From Kineococcus siccus (lineage in GTDB: Bacteria > Actinomycetota > Actinomycetes > Actinomycetales > Kineococcaceae): a DNA stretch of 64,000 nucleotides. This document shows positions 1 through 9,161 of this stretch, in pieces. The translations under genes were made by a program, and so were the position numbers. The first letter of the stretch is position 1. Each line of letters begins with the position of its first letter. The notes beneath the pieces were generated by a model that saw only the letters and a program-made list of their open reading frames with translations, did not search any database and was not told where the DNA came from. Where the stretch lies: the NCBI RefSeq assembly GCF_009906795.1, contig NZ_JAAALN010000001.1, forward strand, positions 48,466-112,465, read 5' to 3'.

Positions 1-589
1 TGACCAGGGCGTCCACGGCCCGGCGCTCCGTCGCTCCCATGTACGTCGTCGTGATGACACGGAAGGGGACGCCGCGGTCCCTCAAGTCCGTGAGAGCCCG
101 CTCCAGCAGCTGCATCCCGGACCACTTCACGAAGGCGCACAGCAAGTCGACGCGGTCCGCACTGGCCAGCTCGGCGCGCAGCTCCGCCGCGAGGCTCGGG
201 TCGGCTGAGCTGTTGGTCAGCAGGGCCGCCTCGGACAGGGGAGTCGCGGGTCGAGTGGTCGCCGGCTGCGCGAGGGCGCGTGCCCGGTGGGCTGACAAGA
301 GCTGTCGAGGCGCATCGGCTGTGTCGGCCATCGGCATCGCTCGCGACTCCCCTAGGGCGTCGAGAACACCGCGCACGAGCGCGAGGCGCTCGGAGCGGTC
401 CGTCGTCGCTTCCAGCGACCGCTGAACCAGGGCGCTGACGTGCCGAGCCAAGACGTGCGGCGCATCCGCGTCATCAACGCTGCTGACGACCGTCGTCCAG
501 TCCTGTGCGCTGGCAAGCGCAGCTGCGAGGTCTTCCGCGATGAGGACTTCGTGCAGGCCTTCAACGAGTCTCACGTCTTCCGTGCTCAC
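1..589 (-). CDS. PLD-domain SF2 helicase, N-terminal part (runs off window)
   Basis: Only the first ~196 residues are present; the gene continues past position 1. It starts with GTG at 589 (MSTEDVRLVEGLHEVL), with AGAAGG about 9 nt upstream. Residues ~135-196 (DRVDLLCAFVKWSGMQLLER, then PFRVITTTYMGATERRAVD) match the phospholipase-D-like segment at the N-terminus of large SF2 helicases that often end in DUF3427. The helicase core is outside the window, so helicase identity is inferred from this N-terminal pattern. It is the most promoter-distal visible gene of the minus-strand run starting near 15.1 kb, which makes it a probable nuclease-helicase of the same DNA-processing or defence island. 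The exact family is uncertain. Confidence 0.7.
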   Translation of the reverse strand, partial: MSTEDVRLVEGLHEVLIAEDLAAALASAQDWTTVVSSVDDADAPHVLARHVSALVQRSLEATTDRSERLALVRGVLDALGESRAMPMADTADAPRQLLSAHRARALAQPATTRPATPLSEAALLTNSSADPSLAAELRAELASADRVDLLCAFVKWSGMQLLERALTDLRDRGVPFRVITTTYMGATERRAVDALV

Positions 590-644
590 CTTTGCACCTT
601 CTCAGACGAGGACACCGATCGTCCGGGATGGCCGGCGCGCGGCC

Positions 645-1110
645 TCAGCGGGACTGCGACCGCGTGACCACCACGAGCTCGACGGGGGAGTCGTCGCCGG
701 CTCGTGTGAGCACCGCTGATAGGTCGGACCAGCGCAGCCCGCCGATGCCGGCCCCGATGCGTGGGACGCCGAGCCTGGCGAGGTCACGGCCCTCCTCCGC
801 ATCGAGCAGGGCGGCGCTGAGGCTGATGTCGATCGCGTCGAGCCGCGCGTCTGAGCCGGACTCGAGCTGGGTCGCGCGGTTGTAGAAACGACGCCGTGCG
901 TGGCTGAGTGCATGACGTCACTGAGCTGGAGTCCGCCGGTGACGTAGTGATGGTGAGAGCCGGCAGCCATGTCGGCCCAGCGCGCCCGGAACTCTCGAGC
1001 GACCCGCCGGCCTTCGACCCCCGGCAGTGGCAGCGGTGCGCCAAGACCGGGAGCCCGAGTTGAAGATGTCGCGCGACGTACGGGTGGCGTTGCTTCGACT
1101 AGCTTCGGTC
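645..1110 (-). pseudogene. Decayed macro-domain (ADP-ribose-binding) gene
   Basis: The translation is split over frames. The C-terminal piece reads RLGVPRIGAGIGGLRWSDL, the P-x-IG-x-G-x-GGL signature of macro domains of the DarG/ADP-ribose glycohydrolase kind. It ends at the TGA at 645-647. The middle piece (VAREFRARWADM, then YVTGGLQLSDV) is in another frame. The two join if one T is restored in the run complementary to AAA at 886-888, giving GVVFYNRATQ. Before the middle piece there is no ATG, GTG or TTG in frame; instead fragments resembling RDIFNSGS and VLAH lie in two further frames, which points to more frameshifts. The gene would follow the 294-residue gene ending at 1137 almost without gap. 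I read it as a real former gene now broken. Sequencing error is possible but would need several independent errors. Confidence 0.65.
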
Positions 1111-1136
1111 GATCACTGATGACATGCGGTACAGCC

Positions 1137-2021
1137 TCACCGACCCCGAGTGTGGACACGGTCGTCACCGAGGTGCTTGTAGCGAACCGGACCACCGCGG
1201 GGGTCGACCTGCACGTAGGCAGTACGAAAAGGAGCGTCAAGCGTTTGCAGATACTCTTCGATCTTCGGAGCATCTCGGATGGCGACGCGCGAGAGGTGCA
1301 AGAGATAGGGAAAGGCGACCTGACTGTTGCTGAACTTGTAGGCGTCCTGTCGCAGGTGCTTGAGGCCGTAGTCGAGCCCCACTTCGATGACGATCGGCGC
1401 CTCGATTCGACCGTCACGCAGTTGCCTGAAGGTTGCTCGCTGCACCTGCGCTGGCGCCAGGATCGCCAGATCGAAGTTCCCGCGTCCTTGTCCTTCCTTG
1501 TCTGGGCGAGGTCTTGTTTCAGGCCACTCCTTGTGAACTAGTTGAGTGCTCAGGGCGCCACCGGCAAAGGTGACTATCTGAGACAGCACCTCATGCTCCT
1601 TGACGAAGTGGAACAACTCGGCATGCAGGGAGTGCTCAACGCGGTGCAAGTACGGGTTGTCGATGAACTCGGTCACGACGGCCGTGATGGCCCGCTCTAC
1701 CGCGGGCCGCGCCTGCTCCGCCCACGCTCTGTCCGCGGCCGTCAGGCCGACCAGGGGTTCAAGACCCGGCCCTGTACCGCCTCCACCTTCGCCCGGCAGC
1801 TCGAGCATTCCGCCCCGAACGACGAGCCACTCCTTCAGTGAGCCGATCTCGTTGTGCTGGTAAATAAGTTCCCGGGAGACCTCCTGAGCGATCGGTAGCC
1901 GGTAGCAGGCGTCGACGCCGCTGTTGACCTCGGGGCCGACAAAGATGCGCACCGTCTGCGTCAACCGGCCACGCACGTGCTTCACGAACTGACCGTCCAC
2001 GAGGGAGTCATCGCCACTCAT
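1137..2021 (-). CDS. Conserved-looking protein of unknown function (294 aa)
   Basis: An intact ORF from ATG 2021, 66 nt after the DUF6308 gene and in the same direction, so probably co-transcribed. I do not recognise the family. The N-terminal half is mixed alpha/beta with a Gly-rich loop (LPGEGGGGTGPG, residues ~75-86). The C-terminal third has NFDLAIL, then IVIEVGLDYGLKHLRQDAYK, a layout that loosely resembles a PD-(D/E)XK core (an acidic strand, then a strand with Glu), but the expected lysine two residues after the Glu is Gly. A nuclease-like fold is therefore only a guess. No signal peptide or membrane segment is visible. The context suggests an accessory of the DNA-processing operon. 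Confidence 0.6.
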   Translation of the reverse strand: MSGDDSLVDGQFVKHVRGRLTQTVRIFVGPEVNSGVDACYRLPIAQEVSRELIYQHNEIGSLKEWLVVRGGMLELPGEGGGGTGPGLEPLVGLTAADRAWAEQARPAVERAITAVVTEFIDNPYLHRVEHSLHAELFHFVKEHEVLSQIVTFAGGALSTQLVHKEWPETRPRPDKEGQGRGNFDLAILAPAQVQRATFRQLRDGRIEAPIVIEVGLDYGLKHLRQDAYKFSNSQVAFPYLLHLSRVAIRDAPKIEEYLQTLDAPFRTAYVQVDPRGGPVRYKHLGDDRVHTRGR

Positions 2022-2087
2022 GCTTTGAGCATGCCCCGGTCCGCGTCCCGTGCACCGGTAGTGCGTGTCGGTAGCCTGCTGTCCTTC

Positions 2088-2797
2088 TCACGCCAGTTTG
2101 TGCGACACCGGAAGCTCGTCGAGGTCGAGCTGTACCGCGTCCCTGCGGTGGCCCATCCACAGAGCGACGTCGAGGACCCGCAGGGCGGAGACGCGAAAGT
2201 GCAGGTCGGCTTCTGCGGCGAGACGACGGAGCGCGACTGATAGTGCTGGGTCCTGAAACTCCTCCCACATGGTCAGCCAGAAGCGGTTGCGGGACCACCC
2301 CAAGGCGGCCCTGACCACGCCGTCGTGGACCGGGATCAAGGCGGGCCGCTTCGAGCGAGCAGCTTGCCGGCGGTCACGGAACCGACGCCCTTCAACTCCT
2401 GCACAGTCCTCCAGAAATCGGCGGCCGCCCCATCGTCCGACACGACGAGGACCTCGGAACCAGCCAGGTCGACGCCAACGGGGATCTGGGGGAGCAGCGC
2501 AGCGAGCCTCCGCCCGACGGGACCGTCCACCAGGTCCAGCGCCGCCGGCGCGGGAATCGCGACGCTCAACGCGCCGACCGCGAGGACGTCGACGGCCGTG
2601 ATGACGTCGGCGACCGCTGGGCGATCACCGCCGCCGTCGATGGCCTCGAACCACCCGCCGGTGACGGGGGGCATCTCGTCGGCTGGTCGTCCGACGCCGA
2701 AGTAGGTCTTGAGGTCTTGCACGACTGACGGACGGTCGAGCCAAGCGTGCAGGTCGGCTCCGCGCAGGGGCGTTGTCGTGCTGGGCACCAGAGTCAC
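2088..2797 (-). pseudogene. DUF6308 family gene with a single frameshift
   Basis: Two adjacent ORFs together give one DUF6308-type protein. The first (GTG 2797, 153 aa) has DVITAVDVLAVGALSV and ends KLLARSGPP. The second (83 aa from 2339) begins MIPVHDGVVRAALGW and ends in RVLDVALWMGHRRD. Adding one base at TT 2350-2351 restores KLLARKRPALIPVHDGVV, the expected continuous sequence, giving about 236 residues. The start overlaps the AddA-like stop by 4 bp (GTGA), the same coupling used elsewhere in this operon. The role of DUF6308 is unknown. Because the two halves overlap as ATGA, re-initiation could still make both pieces. Natural pseudogene and assembly error cannot be told apart here. Confidence 0.75.
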
Positions 2798-5700
2798 TCC
2801 TCAGAGGTGGGACGGGCGAAGACGAGGTGGGTCTCGGGACGGCGTCCGAGGACGCGCTCCACCGCGTCGGCGTAGGCGGACAGCTGCGGTCGGTAGAGCT
2901 CTCGCTTGGCGGCCATCTCCGCGGCGGTGACGGCCCTGTCGGTCTTCCAGTCCACCACCACCAGACGGCCGTCGTCGGTCTCCGCAAGCAGGTCGATGTA
3001 GCCCTCGACGTACCGCGTGCCGTCGTCGACGACGAGGTACACCTCTCGCCACGACGACTCCGGTGTGAGGTGCTGGGCCACGTCAGAGGCCAGTGCGGTC
3101 CGCACACGACCGGCGACGTCGGTGACCAGGTCCGGAATGCCCTGCGCTAGGCACGCCGCAAGCGCCAGTGCCTGCAGCTCCTCCTCCGCGGGTGTCGGAA
3201 GGGTGGCGAGCTCGAGGACCCGGTGCACGGCGGTACCGATGGCCGCGCCGCGGCCACCACGGCGAGTAGACCCCCTCGACCGCTGTGGAGCGGTCAGCGG
3301 GACGTCCACCGGAACGGTCGACTCGTCGGAGCTTGCTCGTTCCCGCGCCAGCGCTGTGGGGCTGGTCGCCACTCGCGCGGCGAGGTCAGCGAGCAGCTGG
3401 GCGCGGTCGCGCGAGAAGGCGTCGCGGTCGGGGATCGACCACGTGGTCACGGGCTCGAGCAGAGGGTCGGTGGCCGAGGGGGGCGGGGCTGCCTCCGTGC
3501 GGACCAGGCCGGCCGGCGACAACAGCTCCCACAGGCGCTGTGCAGCACTGGTCTTGCTCGACTTCGTCTTCGGGGGCCGGTAGTAGCAACCGATGACGAG
3601 ATGGTCCATGGCCCGGGTGAGCGCGACGTACAGGAGACGCGTTGCTTCCCGTGCGCGTTCGGCGTCCTCGGTGGTGGTGGCGTCCGGCCAGCCGGCCATC
3701 TCGAGGACGTCGGCCTTGAAGCGGACGAGCGGCCCGGTGTCCGCCCAGAGCACGCTGTCCGTGCGGCGGCCGGAGCTGCTGAGGCCAGCTACCACCGTGA
3801 TCGGGAACTCGAGCCCCTTGGACCCGTGGACCGTGAGTATGCGCACCGCGTCGTCGTCGGCCTCGGGGACCACCGTCTCGAGCAGGTCAGCGTCGCTCTC
3901 CGTCTGCTGGACGGCCCACGCGACGAACCCGCTCAGCCCGGCGCCACCGGCGTCGCACCAGGCTCGTGCCTGGTCGACGACGAAGCGGAGCCGACGCCAG
4001 TGGTCACGCGGTCGTGGCTGAGACGCCGTCAGCTCAACGAGGCGCAGCTCGCGCACGACCTCGTCGACGAGGTGGTTGACGGGGATCCACCAACGGCGCT
4101 CGTGCCAGCCGCGCAAGAGCTGCAAGGCCGATGCGACGGGGTGCTCGGTGGTCAGCTCGTCGGGAGTGCGCGCGAACAGCGACCACCGCCCACCGGCGGC
4201 CCGCCACTCGAGGAGGTCGACGTCCGAGCACGCGAGCCCCGGCTGCCGCAGCGCCGCGAGCAGCGCGACCTCGTCGGCGGGGGAGTCGATCGCCTGCAGG
4301 AGCGTCACGAGGTTGCGGACGGCCTCGGTCGACCACACGAGACTGCGGCTCTCGATCCGGTACGGAACACCCCGAGCGTCCAGCGCCCGCTGCAGCGCGG
4401 GCAGCGTCGTCCGGGTGGGGAGCAGGACCGCGACGTCCGAGAAGGTCGCGGGTCGCCCGTCGCCCACGAGCCACCCCTCGGCCTTCGCCCGCACGATGAC
4501 GTCGGCGATGTGTTCGGTCTCCTGCTGCCGCAGTGTGGCTGCCCCGGCGCCAGGGTGCGGGCCACCGAGGAGCAGGACCGGAGGCTGGTCGGCGACCACG
4601 GCCGCGCGGGCGGGGTGCAGCCGCGAGTAAGGCATGCCGGCGCCCGGGTCGGAGCCGATCAGCTCGTCGAAGGCGTGGTTGGCTGCGGCCAGCACTCCGG
4701 GCACGCTGCGGAAGTTGACGGTCAGTCCGCTGCGGCCGGAGTCGTGCTCGTCGCCGACCGCCGCAAAGGTCGCGACATCGGCCCGGCGGAAGCGGTAGAT
4801 GGACTGCTTGGCGTCGCCGACGAAGAACAGGCGACCGTCCGGGATGGGAATCTGCGACCAGTGCGTCGGAGGGGCCGCGCCGCAGTCCCCCGCGATGAGG
4901 CAGGCGATCTCGATCTGCAGCGGGTCCGTGTCCTGGAACTCGTCGATCATGAGCACGGGCCACGCCGCGTGGAGCTTCTCCCGGACTGACCGCTCCGCGC
5001 GCAACAGGTCCCGCGCGTGCACCAGGAGGTCGTGGTAGTCGAGCGCCCCTTCGGTTCGTCGGCGCGTCGACTGCTCGAGCACCCAGTCCTGCAGGCGGGC
5101 CGCGAGTGTCTCGGTGACCGCCGCCCCTACGGCACCGAGCAGGGCCAGCCGCTCGTCTTCAGCGCGTGTCAGCGCGTCGATGACGCGGCCCTTGTCGAGA
5201 CCGGCGGCCGTCCAGGCAGCCTTGTTGCCGACGTTCTTCAGCACCTTCTCGGTCAGCAGGTCGAGGACGTCGGCTTCCTCGCGGGCGTGCTCGAGAGCGT
5301 CGAGCAGGGGGACGATCCACTCCTGCAGGAAGTCCGTCAGACGGTCGCCGGCGGGCCACGCCGGGGCGTCCTGCACGGCGCGGCGCAGGTGGCCCGTGAT
5401 GGACGACGCGTCGACCCTCGGCATGGGCCGCGCTCGCAGCGGACGTGTCACCAGCCGGTCCCACGACTGCGACAGTGCGGTCGCGACTTCGCGCAGCTTG
5501 TCGAGGGAGAGGCCGAGCGTGAGGCCGGCGACGACGTGCCGCTGCAGCGTCTCGTCAGCGAGCAGGTCGGAGAGGGCGTCCTGCCAGTCCTCGGCGACGA
5601 GGTCGTGCCCGCCCGCGGCGGTAGCGATCGTGAAGGTCGGTGGGAGGCCTGCCTCCAGCGGTGCCTCGCCGAGGATACGGGTAGCCCACCCGTGCAACGT

Positions 5701-6030
5701 CGCGATCACAGCGTCGTCGAGGTGGTCCAGCGCGCTCCGGCACCGCGCTCGTTGTGCGTCGTCGTACGCGGCGCCGCGGTGCGCCCCGCGCGCACCGTCC
5801 TCGAGGCCCTCCCGGATGCGGCTGCGCAGCTCTGCCGCCGCGTTCTCGGTGAAGGTGATGGCTGCCAGTCCGTCGATGGACGTCAAGTGCGCGGTGGCGA
5901 CCATGTCGACGACGCGAGCGACCAGGGCCGTCGTCTTCCCCGTGCCTGCACCGGCCTCGACGAAGAGGGTGTTTGTGTGGGCAGTGCGGATGCGGTTCCG
6001 GTCTGCTTGGTCGGCGAAGGGGGTACTCAC
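2794..6030 (-). CDS. AddA-like UvrD-family helicase-nuclease
   Basis: About 1078 aa from GTG 6030, whose GTGA overlaps the AddB-like stop; this start puts the Walker A loop (EAGAGTGKTT) at residues 25-34, as usual in AddA/UvrD proteins. Further on are MIDEFQDTDPLQ (Walker B/motif II), SIYRFRRAD, a LTVHGSKGLEFP motif, and YVALTRAMDHLVIG (motif VI). The C-terminus carries a PD-(D/E)XK nuclease, with GYIDL and then VVVDWKTDRAV near residues 1005-1025. It is an ATP-driven 3'-5' DNA translocase with a nuclease. With the AddB-like partner directly upstream it should form a two-nuclease end-resection machine. Here it sits inside a Ter-type operon rather than as a stand-alone addAB pair, so it may be a dedicated defence or repair version and not the housekeeping enzyme. 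Confidence 0.88.
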   Translation of the reverse strand: MSTPFADQADRNRIRTAHTNTLFVEAGAGTGKTTALVARVVDMVATAHLTSIDGLAAITFTENAAAELRSRIREGLEDGARGAHRGAAYDDAQRARCRSALDHLDDAVIATLHGWATRILGEAPLEAGLPPTFTIATAAGGHDLVAEDWQDALSDLLADETLQRHVVAGLTLGLSLDKLREVATALSQSWDRLVTRPLRARPMPRVDASSITGHLRRAVQDAPAWPAGDRLTDFLQEWIVPLLDALEHAREEADVLDLLTEKVLKNVGNKAAWTAAGLDKGRVIDALTRAEDERLALLGAVGAAVTETLAARLQDWVLEQSTRRRTEGALDYHDLLVHARDLLRAERSVREKLHAAWPVLMIDEFQDTDPLQIEIACLIAGDCGAAPPTHWSQIPIPDGRLFFVGDAKQSIYRFRRADVATFAAVGDEHDSGRSGLTVNFRSVPGVLAAANHAFDELIGSDPGAGMPYSRLHPARAAVVADQPPVLLLGGPHPGAGAATLRQQETEHIADVIVRAKAEGWLVGDGRPATFSDVAVLLPTRTTLPALQRALDARGVPYRIESRSLVWSTEAVRNLVTLLQAIDSPADEVALLAALRQPGLACSDVDLLEWRAAGGRWSLFARTPDELTTEHPVASALQLLRGWHERRWWIPVNHLVDEVVRELRLVELTASQPRPRDHWRRLRFVVDQARAWCDAGGAGLSGFVAWAVQQTESDADLLETVVPEADDDAVRILTVHGSKGLEFPITVVAGLSSSGRRTDSVLWADTGPLVRFKADVLEMAGWPDATTTEDAERAREATRLLYVALTRAMDHLVIGCYYRPPKTKSSKTSAAQRLWELLSPAGLVRTEAAPPPSATDPLLEPVTTWSIPDRDAFSRDRAQLLADLAARVATSPTALARERASSDESTVPVDVPLTAPQRSRGSTRRGGRGAAIGTAVHRVLELATLPTPAEEELQALALAACLAQGIPDLVTDVAGRVRTALASDVAQHLTPESSWREVYLVVDDGTRYVEGYIDLLAETDDGRLVVVDWKTDRAVTAAEMAAKRELYRPQLSAYADAVERVLGRRPETHLVFARPTSEE

Positions 6031-9000
6031 GCCTCCTCCTCCGTGCCGACGAGACGGCGGTACTCGGCGACCGCGGGGCTCTCGCGCGCCGCGCGCCACT
6101 GCTCCCCCCGGGTGTCGGGGCACACCCGGTCGAACGCGCAGTAGCGGCACGCGTCCCACCCGCGGCTGTCGTCCGGTTTGCCGGGGTTGGCGGGGAAGAT
6201 CCCCAAACGGATGCCGGAGACGGAGACCTCGAGGGCGTCCGTGAGCCGCTCGACCGCGGCGTCGTCGATCGCCGATCCGACCTCGACGCCCCCGCGCTCC
6301 ACCAGCGAGAAGTAACCCTCGACAGGTGTCCGATCTGATCCGAACCGAGCTCGAGAGGCGAGGGCGTACAGCGGGAGCTGCAGCATGCGTCCCCGGTCGA
6401 CGACGTCTGGCGCCGCCTCGCCGCTGCCCCGCACCGGCAGGTCGGCGTACTTCGCCGCCTTCCCGGCCTTGTAGTCGAGGACCACCAGTCCGCCGTCGAT
6501 GGTGGCGTCGACCCGGTCGACGAAGCCCGCGAAGGTGACCGGACCCTGCGTCGGCAGGTACACCTCGAGGTCGGGGTGACCATCGCGGCCGAACGGCATC
6601 TCCAGGGCGATGGGCCACGAACCGTTGCGGCGGCGGGACTCGCTGTCGGCCTGCAGCGCTGCGGTGAGCGCTCGCCGCAGCCGGGACCGTTCCACGGACC
6701 AGACGGCGGCGTGACGACCCGCGAGGCCCTCGGCGACGAAGCCGGCAACGCGGTCTTCGAAGATGCGCAGGAGGTCGTCGAGGTCGGCGTCGGACCAGGC
6801 CTCCCCCGGGTCACGGCCGGGCCGCTCCGTGTCTCCGAGGTGATCCGACAGGAACTGCTCGAGGACGGCGTGCACCAGGGTCCCGCGCTCCCGGGGGTCC
6901 ACCCCGTCCCGGGCACCGACGTCCTCGACGTCGCGGATCCCCAGCACGTACTGGAACAGGTGCCGGGTGGGGCAGGTCGCCCACTCCTGGAGGGCGCTCG
7001 CCGAGTGGCGCTGGTCGATCTCCGTGCGCACGACCGCTGGCAGTGCGCCTACGCCTCCTGTCCACTCCCCGAAGGTGCCGCGCGCTCGGGTGCGGGCGGC
7101 GCGCAGACCACGGCGCAGACGGTGGTCGTGGGAAGCCAGGACGTCGACGCCGCCGCGCACCGCGATGGCGACGTCCAGCTCGTGCGGGGAGGCGAAGACT
7201 CCGGTGCGGAGCAGGGCGTCGGTGGACGAGTCGTACGTCGTGAGCCAGTCGGCGGTGAGGGCCGTGAGGTCTTCCATCGACACCCGTCGGCCGGCCAGCC
7301 GCTCAGCTTCCTCGAGGAACCAGGGCGAGGGGAACTGACGACGTTGGGAGCGGGTGTTGGCTCGTGCCGTGGACAGGTGCACGTGCCGTGCCGCGCCGAG
7401 TGCTGCGACCCAGGCATCTCGCGCGTCCGCACGACGGGAGGCCACTGTGGCGAGGTGCGGTGACAGGAGCTCGCGATCGGCGTCTCGTAGGACGGGGTGT
7501 TCGCGTTGCCGGGCGGGCGCCGCGTCCTCGGTGAGCCCCACGACGACCAGCAGGTCGAGCTCCGCTCCGGTGAAGTCAGCGATGGAGCCCACGAGGATGC
7601 CTCGGCCGAGGGTCGTGGTGCCGGGCACGGAGGCGCGGAGCTCGTCGGCGACGACGTCCGCGACCGAGGCCGGGGTCGGTGGAGCTGACGTGCGGTCCAG
7701 CTCGGCGAGGTCTGTGAGCGCCCGGGTCACGTCGGTGTGCGCCTGCTGCTCGCGCTCGACCACCGCGTCGAGGTCGGCAGAGGTGCTCCGCGACCAGCCG
7801 TCCACCACCGTCGGCTCACCCAGGCACTGCCGGAGCAGGGCGAGCAAGCCGTTCGACACGTCGGTCCACGTCGTTGCCGTGAGGGCCGCGTCGGCGAGCC
7901 CAGCGATCGCCTCCACGGTGTCGCCGAGGCTCGCCGCGTCGGCCAGTCGCCGGTCGCGGGCCTCTCGAGCAGCCCCGTCGGTGGTGTCGTGGGCCGCTTG
8001 TTTGCGGCTCCAGCGGTCCAGCCGCAACCGCCAGGTGTCCAGCCCGCGGGAGACGCCGGCTTCTCGGGAGATCTGCTCCCACCGCCACGACGGCACCGGC
8101 TCCCCGTCCGCCGTCCTCATCGGCGCCGCGGAGAGCCACGTCAGCGTGTCAGCGCGGGGGTACCCGCGACGGTGCAGCTGAAGAGCGGACAGCAGGGTGC
8201 GGCCCGCGAGGGTCTCGTCCAGGCGACGCCGCACCGCGACGTGGTGCGGAAGGCCAGCGGCGCTGAGCTGCTCGGCGAGCATCCGGGCGTACGGCACCTC
8301 GGTGCTGAAGGCGATCCCGAGGCGCTCCGGCCGCACGGGGTGCCGTTCGAGGTGGTCGACCACGCGGCGCACCGCCGTGCGCACCTCCTCCTCCGCGTCC
8401 GGGGCCACGGTGAGGTGGACGTCGACGGTCGTCGGGGACGCCTCCCGCGGCACGCGGTGGAGGTGACCGGCGGCGCTGAGCTCCTCCAGGAGTTCACGTT
8501 CGGCGGCGTTGACCGGCTCGTCGGTGGCCAGGAGCACCCGCACCGGCAGGTCGGTGCCCGCTCTGACCGCTGCTGCCGCCGCCCGCAGCAGCTCCGGAGG
8601 GGTGAGCGCACCGCCGAGGTGGTGGCGGTAGTCCGCGTACAGGTCGAGGACGTCCCCGGCGCGTGGAGAGAGATCGGTCGGGCGGTGAAGGGGGTCGACG
8701 TCCGCCCGGTCGAGCTCGCCCACCAGCCTCTCGAGCAGCCGGGCGCCGGCGAGGTCGTCGGCCATGGTCGTGACTGAGCTGGGGGAGGAGGTGGCGAGGG
8801 CGCGGCGCAGGGCCTCGCATCGGCGGCCTGGTGTCACCAGTGAGCGTGGGCCGGCGAGATCCAGAGCCAAGTGAAGGGCGGCCAGCTGCTCGGCGAGCTG
8901 GCTGACGGACCCGAACCGGACGTTGGCGAGACCGGACGAGGCCGCGAGCGTGCGCCGCAGGGTGATGGCCGCGATGGTGCCGGGGACGATCACGTGGGTG

Positions 9001-9074
9001 CGAGCCAGCGGATCCCCGGCGCGAGCGTCGAGCAGCGTGGCTCGCGCGGCCTCGAACCGGTCAGCGCTCACCAT
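6027..9074 (-). CDS. AddB-like PD-(D/E)XK nuclease subunit
   Basis: About 1015 aa from ATG 9074 (MVSADRFEAARATLL); a TTG eight codons upstream is a weaker alternative. The N-terminal half resembles an inactivated helicase fold: where a Walker A would lie there is HVIVPGTIAAITLRR, without GKT. The C-terminal third is a RecB-type nuclease with TFAGFVDRVDATIDGG and then LVVLDYKAGKAAKY (D-x-K). Four cysteines, one in ATCPTRHLF and three in CRYCAFDRVC near the end, match the iron-sulphur staple of AddB nucleases. It should pair with the overlapping AddA-like protein to process double-strand ends. The missing Walker A suggests ATPase activity resides only in AddA. Confidence 0.85.
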   Translation of the reverse strand: MVSADRFEAARATLLDARAGDPLARTHVIVPGTIAAITLRRTLAASSGLANVRFGSVSQLAEQLAALHLALDLAGPRSLVTPGRRCEALRRALATSSPSSVTTMADDLAGARLLERLVGELDRADVDPLHRPTDLSPRAGDVLDLYADYRHHLGGALTPPELLRAAAAAVRAGTDLPVRVLLATDEPVNAAERELLEELSAAGHLHRVPREASPTTVDVHLTVAPDAEEEVRTAVRRVVDHLERHPVRPERLGIAFSTEVPYARMLAEQLSAAGLPHHVAVRRRLDETLAGRTLLSALQLHRRGYPRADTLTWLSAAPMRTADGEPVPSWRWEQISREAGVSRGLDTWRLRLDRWSRKQAAHDTTDGAAREARDRRLADAASLGDTVEAIAGLADAALTATTWTDVSNGLLALLRQCLGEPTVVDGWSRSTSADLDAVVEREQQAHTDVTRALTDLAELDRTSAPPTPASVADVVADELRASVPGTTTLGRGILVGSIADFTGAELDLLVVVGLTEDAAPARQREHPVLRDADRELLSPHLATVASRRADARDAWVAALGAARHVHLSTARANTRSQRRQFPSPWFLEEAERLAGRRVSMEDLTALTADWLTTYDSSTDALLRTGVFASPHELDVAIAVRGGVDVLASHDHRLRRGLRAARTRARGTFGEWTGGVGALPAVVRTEIDQRHSASALQEWATCPTRHLFQYVLGIRDVEDVGARDGVDPRERGTLVHAVLEQFLSDHLGDTERPGRDPGEAWSDADLDDLLRIFEDRVAGFVAEGLAGRHAAVWSVERSRLRRALTAALQADSESRRRNGSWPIALEMPFGRDGHPDLEVYLPTQGPVTFAGFVDRVDATIDGGLVVLDYKAGKAAKYADLPVRGSGEAAPDVVDRGRMLQLPLYALASRARFGSDRTPVEGYFSLVERGGVEVGSAIDDAAVERLTDALEVSVSGIRLGIFPANPGKPDDSRGWDACRYCAFDRVCPDTRGEQWRAARESPAVAEYRRLVGTEEEA

Positions 9075-9161
9075 CGGACCGTAGTCAGACGGTTGCAATC
9101 TGTCGATGCGGCGCCCATCGCTACGTCCTTCGGGCCGGGCAACTTGTGAAGGCGACGGACC

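Noticed and set aside
602..1417. A 271-codon minus-strand ORF
   Set aside because: Its first half is the other-frame shadow of the 294-residue gene, and its second half is one fragment of the broken macro-domain gene.
3223..4989. A 588-codon plus-strand ORF inside the AddA-like gene
   Set aside because: It is antisense to a gene with all helicase motifs; the product is Arg/Gly/Val-rich with no motif, typical of GC-driven shadow frames.
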